This document shows, piece by piece, positions 55,685 to 64,000 of a DNA stretch of 64,000 nt. The notes beneath the pieces are model-generated. The model did no database searches. It was not told the DNA's origin and worked only from the letters and a program-made list of their open reading frames with translations. A program made the position numbers and the translations under genes. The stretch is from contig NC_049564.1 of the NCBI RefSeq assembly GCF_013368755.1, forward strand, positions 1,310,001-1,374,000, written 5' to 3'. The DNA comes from Talaromyces rugulosus. Its lineage: Eukaryota; Ascomycota; Eurotiomycetes; Eurotiales; Trichocomaceae. How positions within the stretch are numbered: position 1 is the first letter of the stretch; every line of letters begins with the position of its first letter.

Positions 55685-58348
55685 ATGTTGTCAGATCGCA
55701 GAGCTCTCACAAGCAGCAGCCCACGCTCGTCCGAAGAGACAATGACCAACATTGACTCTCCTGACACCAAGTTGACTGCATATTCGCCCGAGCAACTACG
55801 CGGCCCATTTCACTCTCACCCCAAGAGGAACGCTACTCAGTCGCTTGGAGGCATGAACAGCTTCTCCATCGCGTAAGTCGGATGCCAATTTCGATTCATC
55901 AATGTGCTAACTCTTGCTCCTAGCCCTGCCGTGGATCCATTTGGTGGGCCTGAATACTCTGTTCAGCCATCCCAGTTCTCTCCCAGCTCTTTAAACTTTC
56001 AGCCTTTTGGTCTTGGTCGCAGCGAGCAAGGCATTGCCAACGAACCTTCAGTTGGAAGGATTGATTACACTGGTCTCCCAACCCCAAACACTGGCTCGCA
56101 CTCCAACAAGTTTCGCCTTAGCGAAGGAGCTATTCCAATCAGTCCTCTGTTTGAAGCAAAGGTTGGCTCTGGCTCTCTTCGAGGCAATGTTGGACCTATT
56201 TATCCTGCTCCAAAGAGCCGTGCGTTTGCTGTGGAAGGTGTCTCCCCAACCGTGTCGCATCTGGCTGTGGCGAGTCTCTTTACCGTGAGTCTACACTTCT
56301 TCCCTTCATCTCTTTCGTAAAATATCTAAATGTCAAGTAGCGTCGAGAATTTGAGAGTATCCAGGGGCCTGACCTCTCGGACCTCCACTCCATTGGTAGG
56401 TTTGTGGTGGGTTTCGCAGATTTTCGCGATACCCAAAAGGCCTTGGAGAAATTGAGAATCATTCACCCAGGATGGCAAGTTATTCCTTTGACTGCTCGCG
56501 AGCATGCACAGGAGTCCAAGCATGCTATTGAATGCTCGTCTGACTTTGAGGGGCACGTCTCTATTACTGTTTTGCTTAACGAGCAGCGCCCAGACCTGGA
56601 CATGTCATCCATCTACTCCACTGTGCAGGGTATTGCGAGAAGCTTTGGTGCGATCAATGCATTCAAGGCAGCATCGCTGCAGATTACCAAGGCAAATGAC
56701 TTTTTCGTCGAATTTTGCAATACTAGAGACGCTGCCAACGCCGTGGCTGTTCTGAACGGTGCTTGCATTGAGGTAAATAACTTTTTTTTCCTGAAAGTTA
56801 ATCTTTTTTCAATATCGAGACTAACATTATCCGCAAGAATCTTTTTCTGGAAACAAAGCATATCCGTCCGGATATCGAGTCTTCCCCCAGCAGCTTTTTC
56901 AGGCAAGCTATTCATGGTAGAGATGAATTCTCACCGACAACCGGTTCTAGACAGCAGCCAGAGACCCCGATTCGCGATCACCATGCAGCACTCGTACTAA
57001 GTCCCACTGGCCGGTCTACTGTTCCCATGGAAGACATTTCAGAACTCATGGATATGCTGTCTCCTGCTCAAAAGCGCTTGAGTCTTGAACACGACGGGAC
57101 TCATTTTGCGGACCAGCGTCTGAAGCACCCCCAGAATGTCGTGGATAATGATCGCATTCGGCTTGGCCTTGACGTCCGCACTACGGTTTGATTTCCCTAA
57201 TTATGCCACTTTTGAAGAGTTATTGCTAATATGAATTCAAAGATCATGCTGCGTAACATCCCGAACAAAGTTGACCTGGTAAGCCATCATATTTCAGAAC
57301 GATTTTAGAGCTACTATGCTAACAAATCAGCCTCTACTCAAAACTATTGTTGATGAGACAAGCTTTGGAAAATACGACTTTATGTATTTGCGCATTGGTA
57401 CGTCTGCCCAAGTTTGCACGAGTGAGAAAAACAAAGCTAACCATTGTAGATTTTGCCAACAACTGCAAGTTCGTACATCAACTAGCATGATGATTGTTTC
57501 AATAGGCTCACCTGTTTTCTAGTGTCGGATATGCATTCATCAATTTCGAAGATGTGAGTAACTCAAAATGGCATTTTGCTTGTTGGTACTAACTTCAAAC
57601 TAGCCCATTGACATTATTGATGTGAGTTTCTGAACCTACTTTTTGCTGGTTCGAGAGCCGCTAACTCTGTCCAGTTTGTCCAAGCCAGGGCAGGACGTAC
57701 TTGGTATTTAGGACTAATATACTAACATACGAGTTGCCTCATTAACGTCTTGACTAGGAACTGCTTTAACAGCGACAAAGTTGCCGAGGTCTCATATGCT
57801 AGTTGGTCTCCCTTTGCATTTCATTCTCACGAGTTACTCGTACTAACCACAGAAAAATATACAGCAATCCAGGGACGTGATTGTTTGGTGCAAAAGTTCA
57901 GAAACAGCTCCGTGATGTTGGAAGATCCATCGTTCCGCCCCAAGGTGAGAGAAGATCATTCGTATACCTACATGAGTCTTGTGTGCTCTGAGCTAACCAA
58001 ACATTTCAGTTATTCTACACTGGCAAAGGCCCTCTTGCAGGAACCGAAGAGCCATTCCCTGGTCCGAACAACATCTCCAAGATGCGTCGGAGTGTTGAAA
58101 ATGCCGAACAAGTTGGTTAGTACGCCCATGTTTGCTTTTTAAGTGTAAGCGAGTAGTAAGAAGATATATGCTGACGACTTTCACTAGGTCTCTTTGCGCC
58201 TCGTATCACTCGTGATGTTCGACGTGGAGGCCAAGGAATGCGTTCCCCCACAAGCCAGACTCAGTTTACTCGCAATGGTCTCTCGCAGCGCCAGGTTTTG
58301 CTGAATGCTACACCAGAGACTTCGCCTATCTCCCGACGTGATTTCTAA
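55685..58348 (+). CDS. Mei2-like RNA-binding protein
   Basis: RNA-binding protein of the Mei2 family; S. pombe Mei2 drives entry into meiosis. Exons: 55685-55872, 55924-56284, 56341-56772, 56838-57185, 57243-57278, 57331-57397, 57450-57468, 57523-57553, 57604-57621, 57675-57703, 57758-57801, 57865-57944, 58010-58115, 58188-58348, giving 639 residues. The C-terminal Mei2-type RRM3 is clear: RTTIMLRNIPNKVDLPLLK, KYDFMYLRIDFANNC, NVGYAFINFEDP, IIDFVQARAGRTW, then KVAEVSYATIQGRDCLVQKF and FRNSSVMLED. A weaker RRM lies around residues 190-330 (FVVGFADFRDTQKALEKL; FFVEFCNTRDAANAVAVLNG). The N-terminus is Ser/Pro-rich with SP/TP sites. RRM3 is cut by many short introns, with exons down to 18 nt. It could regulate sexual development; not shown. 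Confidence 0.88.
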
Positions 58349-58873
58349 AAAAGAAAAACACCAAAAAAAAAGAAAAAGAAAGAGAACTGGTTGGTAGAAC
58401 TTTCCGGTTCACTTTACACTTTGCTTTACCTGAAAAGGGGCTTTTTTTTCTCTTCTTTCCTTGTTATGTTTGATGACTTTGTTGATGATGAATATTTACC
58501 CTTCTGAAAAAGAGACACGCAGAAAAAAAGTGCAGGCTCTAGGGTTTGGTGGAAATAGTTTGTTGCAAGTATTTTTGCCACACTGGTTCGACTATGCAAA
58601 CTGTTGGTCGTGGCTTGATGGGGATAGCACCCATGGAAGGGATTTGTTTGTCTATCTCATGTTTGAAAAGGTTTTGCTGTGGAAAATTTTTTTTTCGGGA
58701 AAAAAAGAAAGGAGGTTGTCAGAAAAGCCAAAAAAAAGAAGAAAAGGAATACGAGTCACTGGAAGAATGTACTTAGTTTAGCTATGCGAATACAGTTCTG
58801 CACATGGTTGTTGTGGGTGGTGGGCCCAGACTCAACAAAAGCTTAAAAAAAGCCTAGAGTCAGTCAGTCCATC
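58349..58873. other. Intergenic, mei2-like 3' flank
   Basis: A- and T-rich runs (58345-58385, 58443-58460, 58685-58740); likely the mei2-like 3' UTR and a short rmp1 promoter. No gene seen. Confidence 0.45.
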
Positions 58874-59583
58874 ATGCAAGTTTATTTCGACAACCTTTCT
58901 TCTTCATCCCCCCCCACCACATATCCGAAAGCTGCAGCCTCAAAAAGCATGGATTTATCTCGCGTGGAAGAGGTCTCCTCAAAAATCCATCTGATTTACC
59001 ACCGGAACAAAAACCAGCATGGCCCGGCGGCCTGGTGGAGATGGCTATCAATGCTGCGACGCACCTTGCTCAAGCTTCTGGCAACCACGCAACAGGAGAA
59101 ACAGGTTCAAATTTCGAAATATTTGCATGCTTTTATTATTCCTAGATGCTATGTGTATGTTCCTGTAGACCTCAGTGAAATTTTTCCTTCATGTCTAACT
59201 TGATAACCAGCGCGTTTTCTACTGTTGTCGCCGAGGGACAATTCTCTACGCTCGGCTCTGTCCTTATCGCGGCTCTTGCTCAGGCGAGGGATGCCACGTC
59301 TCTGGGGGTAGACCAGATAGCGGACTCGTCTAATGACGTCCTAATAGACCAAAAAGCCAACGAGAGTTACGCAGGCGATCTAGGCGTACGCATTGGCCGC
59401 CCGACTGATCGCCCAACTGAGACGCCTGTTGAGGTAAAACAAAAGAAAACAAGCAAACCACTGCTCGCAGCGCCTGTGCCTCGTCAGGAGTCATCCATAC
59501 CCAAGCCGAAGAAATCAAAAAGTAAAGCAAAGAAAGCCAAATCTGCTAATGCTATTGACGATATTTTCAACTTTATTGATTGA
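58874..59583 (+). CDS. rmp1: RNase MRP protein subunit Rmp1
   Basis: Specific subunit of RNase MRP, which processes rRNA precursors and some mRNAs in the nucleolus. Exons are 58874-59154 and 59211-59583, giving 217 residues. The Rmp1 signature is HLIYHRNKNQHGPAAWWRWL, matching yeast Rmp1 (HRNKNQH-R-A-S-W). A helical middle follows with LRRTLLKLLATT. After the intron comes AFSTVVAEGQFSTLGSVLIA, equivalent to yeast ALGQFVTLG. A Lys-rich tail ends with AIDDIFNFID, the small acidic C-terminus typical of Rmp1/Pop proteins. A second in-frame ATG at 58949 (MDLSRVEEV) would drop 25 Ser/Pro-rich residues and is an alternative start. Convergent with las21; 86 bp between stops. Confidence 0.85.
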
Positions 59584-59669
59584 GGGAGCCGAGGTTTTAG
59601 CTTACTGTTTTCACGGCAAAGAAGAGAAAAATAAAATAAACAACGATATAATGACATTGGAACGATCGG

Positions 59670-62630
59670 TCATGAAAGCCAACTCGAAAGACTGCTAGCT
59701 ACCAGCAGATTCAAGCCGATATGATTCACCAATGCCCATGCAATGCTATACAAAAACTTGGGTGAAAACACCGTCCACACGAAGAGATGGGTTCTGAGCA
59801 TGGTGCACGCCGCCATCACAGACATCAAGCTAAAAGCAGTGTTGAATGTCAGCAATGCTATCCGATCCGTCGCCTTGACTGGAGTCGAGTGATCCTGCAC
59901 CAATGCAGTTGCTGAAATCCACCAGGTTGGGCCCGCCCAGTTACTTATGAATGTGAGAAGACCAACGACCACAACATTGTAATCGCTAACACCATTATAG
60001 GCATTAGACAAGTCGACTGATGAGATTGCATTCGATCCACCAAATGCGAAAAACGCCATGTGCTGCATCAAAATCGAATTGATTGTGGCTTCAACGCCAC
60101 TCAAACGGCATTTGCTAATGATTGATGCTTGGGCTCTGAAAATCAAGAATAGAGGAATATTGGTTGCCCTAGACTGTGTCACCAGGAACAATGTCAAGAG
60201 TTCGTGAAAGAGTCGTTTGCTTGTCACTGTCAATGGAGTTAGAAATAATCAGGAAGAAGTCATCTCAGGGATAGTCATACCACTTCTCTTTTGGCCAAAC
60301 GTGGAATTTGCCCATGTGAGAATAACAAATAGGACGAAAATTCCCAAAAATACCACACGGGCTTGTAGAACCAGTGAAAAACTAGAACCGGCTTCTACGA
60401 GCTTGAGCATCCACTCGTTCAGCAGTTCTGGAGAATCTGCTGCGGCAAACGAGACCTTGAAGGAAACGGCCGCTACAGACAGAGCAGCACAAAGTGTAGT
60501 CCAAATCGATAACCACGCTTTGCTTTTAATTGGCGATGATCGAACCAGGCCCCAGAAACTTGCCACGTAAGTTAACAAGATCAAAGCCCAGAGGAATTTT
60601 GGTCGGGAAGAGAGGAAGCCGTGAACTATGTCTGATTCGCCAGCAAACTTTTGACCGGTCTGGTTCCATCGCCGCATAATCCGGTTCAAAATAGCAAGGA
60701 AGATCGTGCTCGATACGCCGGTCAAAGACGCTGCAGAAGCACCGCCACGTTGAGACCTAAAAGAAGTTAGTCAAGACTCAACAAGAAAGAAAGAGATAGT
60801 CTTACAATCTAATATGAAGATAAGCAGCCCATGCAGTAACGATCCAGTACCAGTACTGCTGTTCCTCTTCCACATAACTGCTGGCAAACATTATGGCACC
60901 ACTCAGCAATGCGGTGACCACCAAGAATATTCCAGGAAACCCGGATTTTCTGAGAGGCCCAAATGCGACGACGAGGGAAAACACGCAAGCTGCAGCTGCA
61001 GCTAGACTGCCCGAAAACAGCATCGAAAGCTTGTATGTGCTAGCGGCACCGCTCATAAGGCTCTGAGCTCTATAGAGAAATCGATAAATGGCCTTTTGAA
61101 GGACATCGTGTGATACATGGGTGTCAAGACCTGTCAAGAGTTCCAGAATCGAAATCCATTCACATTCCAATTCTTCAATGCTGGACAGTACACCTGCTGT
61201 ACAGTCCGTAACCGAGGTTTTGGCATTGAATGAATGTTTAGGGAAAGCCATTTTGACGATGTCTAGAATTTGATGGGCGTTTTCTAGTAAGATTCCGAGT
61301 CTATCGGAACCTAATCGAACAATTATTAGCAACTTGAGTTTTTTTTTTTAAAAAAAAAAATAGATACTGCTTACCAGACTCCCACATGTCAAGAAAAGCT
61401 GGGATAAAGACCCCCAGGCTATTCAGAGGTATGGGCACACCTAAAAGCTTCGCTAATGTAGGTGTAATATCCGATTGTTCCACCATCTGAAAATACTCGT
61501 ATTCGTCTGCATTCCAGGAAGTTGATTCGATACTAGCAATGTGGTTTTTTAGCTTTGGAGATATGAATGTCAACGCTGGTGAAGTTTCTCCAGCAGATGA
61601 CCCGCCGTGGTTGCCAGCCTCGTTCATTCCGTGGTCTCCGCACAGAACGAGCAGAGTGGACTGGAGATGTTCTCTCTCCTGCATTGCGGTGAATATATCT
61701 TCGACTATGGCATCCATTTCTTTTTGTTTAGGAATCATGTGAGAGCTTGATCAGGTCAGCTCGCTGGGACTCGTGTCTACCTGGGATATTTGCCCGTACC
61801 TTTTGGGTCCAGCTTTATGTCCAATGTGATCCAACCCAAGGTAATGCAGTACCATTACAGACCAGTCATCTCTTATAAGCTCGCCTGGGACGTGGCGAGT
61901 GACATTATTATCTACTTCGACAAAATCCTGAGATGCGTGTTAACTTCCTTGTCTAACCGGCGGCAAACTTGCACTGCAGGTCGAAGTATTTACCGAAACG
62001 AAGAAACTAGTGGTCCCATCAGACCTGTCGAAGATGTTTGGAAACAAATTCAACCAGGTATCGTCCCCATACATGACTAGCTTTCCGGACAGGCCCCTCT
62101 TGAGCTGTCCAAGGATTGTGTCCTGGTGAGTGAGGGTCGACATGCTTTCGGACTCGGCAATATTGAGGATTACATCGGAGAAGGATGGAACCGAACCAGT
62201 GGTTATGGCCTTTATTCGAGGCATCGTTACCGTCGGCGAACTTGCGTGGGCTGTGAAAGGCATTGCATCCCCTGTGCGGATCAACCTGCAAGAGTCAATA
62301 CACAAATTATGAGAGGACTCAAAACAGAGGTCTCCAGCTTACTCTTGGGTGAAAAGAAAACCAGAATTGTTTGAATAGACGAAATCACTGAATCCGAATG
62401 AGTGCCATCCATACCCAAGTCACCATGGATGCTAGCTACCTGCGCAACGCGTCCACCACCATGACAATGACCTTGTCGAAAATAGGCGGAGCTGCCCCAT
62501 TTCCCACAATTGTCGCTTCTCCAGGTATTATGGGCTTGTATGGAAAATACCCTGAGCTGAAGAGCACCACGGCGATAGGGATAAACGCATTGGCGAGAAC
62601 AAGGGCCGCCTTTGCGAGGCTACCTGCCAT
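59670..62630 (-). CDS. las21: GPI ethanolamine-phosphate transferase 2 (Las21/Gpi7)
   Basis: ER membrane enzyme that adds ethanolamine phosphate to the second mannose of GPI anchors. Exons (reverse): 62630-62440, 62387-62343, 62285-61994, 61927-61800, 61745-61375, 61310-60806, 60756-60281 and 60226-59670, giving 854 residues (yeast 830). N-terminal signal anchor (LANAFIPIAVVLFSSGYFPYKP), then a luminal alkaline-phosphatase-like domain. The catalytic region begins IFDKVIVMVVDALRSDFVYS. Metal-site motifs: TMPRIKAITTGSVPSF, LVMYGDDTWL, HYLGLDHIGHKAGP, LLVLCGDHGMNEAGNHGG. The C-terminal half has about ten hydrophobic helices. The first exon has no earlier in-frame ATG. Confidence 0.94.
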
Positions 62631-63395
62631 CCTGAAGAAACACCTGAGAACCGGGACCGGAAAGGACTGTAATAAGCATGTTATTGTCCGAGGCACAATT
62701 GACAAGTATAATTAGTCTCTCAGGCGTTCTGGACGATTCATGGCATCATGTTTGTACAAACTCCTGGCAATGTTTCTGCCGTTGTTATCTCACTCCACCG
62801 CCTCACCGCTTTCTTCGCTGGACATGTGATTTTGCCGCAAAAAATTATATTGCATAAAAAACGAACGTTTAAGGAGTACCTGCAAGTTACGAAAATAATA
62901 ACGTGATTTTACTCAGTATCACTTATGCATGTAAGGTCTTTATAGTATAGGTTCCTACAGCGCAGGCACAAAAGCGTACTGCCGTTGGAAACCGAATAAT
63001 ATTTACTTTAGCAATATCCTACTTTGTGTCTATACATATATGCAATAAACATGGTAGAACTCTGCAAAAGGTCTGGAAGACAATGGCCTGCCCTGCTGAA
63101 TCTACAACAACTTTCGAGTTGCCGATGGTAGGAAAAGCGTTTCCCTCCACTCTGGGGAAGATGTAGAGAATCCGGAGAAGGAAAAACCCTACGGCGAAGA
63201 TTCTCCTAGGCTGGCTAACAATATTTCACGCTCAACCGAGCTCCTCTTCTAATCGAGAATTGTCGTTTCGCCGGTGATTGGCAATGGCGGCAGTAGTTGC
63301 TGCACTGGCAGTGGCTAGTCTTTCCTCATCTTCCAGCCGAGGCGATGAAATCAAATGTAACCGTAGACGTTGGACGCGTTTCAGCATTATAAACA
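62631..63395. other. Intergenic, las21 upstream region
   Basis: AT-rich around 62840-63060, GC-richer to the right. No supported gene; presumably the las21 promoter and the 3' flank of the small basic gene to the right. Confidence 0.45.
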
Positions 63396-63863
63396 TTAAT
63401 TTTTCTTGGTAGTTCCTCGTCGTGGCTGAGCAAACGAGATTGCATTGCGAGGTTTTCTTTTCATTTGTTTCTTTACGCGATTCGCACGAGTCTTTGTAGA
63501 TTTTGATTTATCGGTTTGTTCGTCATCAAGCGCCATCTCTGTGAATTGGGAGAGAATGTTAGTCGAATACTGCTCATAAAGAAAAATTGGTACGACGACT
63601 TACGATTGGCTGCATCCTCTTGTAATTTTTTCTCATCCAGGTCATCTTGAGGAAAATATTAGCTGAATTCCAAGTCCATGTAGCGGATGATTAATACCAG
63701 AAGACTCCTTCGAAGGATTGCTAGTCTCACGAGATTGCGCAGAGAGTTCTTGCAATTTTGCAGACAGTCTTGCGGTTCTCGCATCGGCGGCAGGACCGAA
63801 AACCGTGCTGCGAAGTTGGGCGGCGTTGCGCTTGCGAGTACTGGAACGAACACTCTTGGCCAT
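63396..63863 (-). CDS. Small basic UPF0642 / Llp-type nucleolar protein
   Basis: Relatives include yeast YBL028C, a small nucleolar protein; molecular role unsettled. Exons (reverse) are 63863-63698, 63645-63604 and 63538-63396, giving 116 residues. The N-terminus MAKSVRSSTRKRNAAQLRS followed by TVFGP is the family signature (basic MAKS(V/I)RS...VFGP). A middle helix LSAKLQELSAQ and a short acidic exon (DDLDEKKLQED) follow. The tail is Lys/Arg-rich, with KKQMKRKPRN and ending TKKN. The 42-nt middle exon joins in phase. The family match is good although the protein is short. Confidence 0.85.
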
Positions 63864-64000
63864 TTTTGCGGATTTAGAAATAACTAAAATCGACACAGGG
63901 AATCTTAATGCGCCAAAATTGGTCAAGGAAGATCAGATTTCGGAGAAGTGGCGGAGGATTGAGGCGGGAAAGTCTTTTTTTGTGGTTTGGGCGATGGATT
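63864..64000. other. Right-edge upstream region
   Basis: 137 bp upstream of the UPF0642 gene to the window end; probably its promoter. Nothing else seen. Confidence 0.3.

Noticed and set aside
1..64000. tRNA or rRNA genes
   Set aside because: I looked for B-box-like GGTTCGANNCC with a matching A-box in the intergenic regions and saw no convincing pair; a tRNAscan run would be decisive.
1..64000. Secondary-metabolite cluster or other co-regulated pathway cluster
   Set aside because: No polyketide synthase, peptide synthetase, terpene cyclase, P450 or cluster-type Zn2Cys6 factor is present; genes are mostly housekeeping.

Overview
The window is nuclear DNA of a filamentous ascomycete (Pezizomycotina). 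The most likely class is Eurotiomycetes (relatives of Aspergillus, Penicillium or Talaromyces), but the genus is not resolved here. The evidence is dense single-gene transcription units on both strands, introns of about 50-70 nt with GT...CTAAC...AG signals, and a typical filamentous-fungal gene set (SepA-type formin, HapE, GSK-3, a Mei2-like protein, a purine hydroxylase). There are no operons, rRNA, CRISPR arrays or intact transposons, and I recognised no tRNA gene. I rebuilt 27 protein-coding genes exon by exon; all exon phases close. One gene (sepA) is cut by the left edge.

Layout. 1-7.7 kb: the 5' two thirds of formin sepA (-), an AT-rich gene-poor island with decayed coding traces, a small fungal membrane protein (+) and a three-repeat Myb factor (-). 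9.5-16.6 kb: a Cyc2-like mitochondrial flavoprotein (-), then an amino-acid permease, RFC subunit 4 and a secreted histidine acid phosphatase (all +). 16.8-26.1 kb: a five-exon molybdenum purine/nicotinate hydroxylase (-), an orphan gene (+), GET4 (-) and the RNA 5'-end quality-control enzyme Rai1 (+). 26.2-34.7 kb: MOD5 tRNA isopentenyltransferase (-), the ABC protein CAF16 (+), a head-to-head ELP2(-)/URM1(+) pair, and 6-phosphofructo-2-kinase (-). 35.3-36.5 kb: TOM40 (+). 36.5-40.9 kb: a 4.3 kb gene-free stretch whose right third is pyrimidine-rich and free of ATG on the + strand, ending at GSK-3 (+). 44-51.4 kb: CBP80 (+), purine nucleoside phosphorylase (+), FCF2 (-) and HapE (+). 51.7-63.9 kb: exocyst SEC15 (-), a 14-exon Mei2-like RNA-binding protein (+), RNase MRP subunit RMP1 (+), the GPI-anchor enzyme LAS21/GPI7 (-) and a small nucleolar-type UPF0642 protein (-).

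Functional themes. RNA biology is strongly represented: Rai1, MOD5, ELP2, URM1, CBP80, FCF2, RMP1, Mei2-like and CAF16. Three of these modify the tRNA anticodon loop: MOD5 acts at A37, and ELP2 and URM1 act at U34. ELP2 and URM1 face each other across about 207 bp containing a 14-bp palindrome. Purine catabolism is represented by two unlinked genes, the nucleoside phosphorylase and the hydroxylase. Most genes are housekeeping.

I did not find a convincing new multi-gene system. The best leads are the ATG-free leader of GSK-3, the ELP2/URM1 shared promoter, a PFK-2 whose phosphatase histidine is replaced by alanine, two possible start codons in MOD5, an 8-nt microexon in rai1, uORFs at the permease and phosphatase genes, four copies of a GC-rich decamer near the Mei2-like gene, and two orphan genes.
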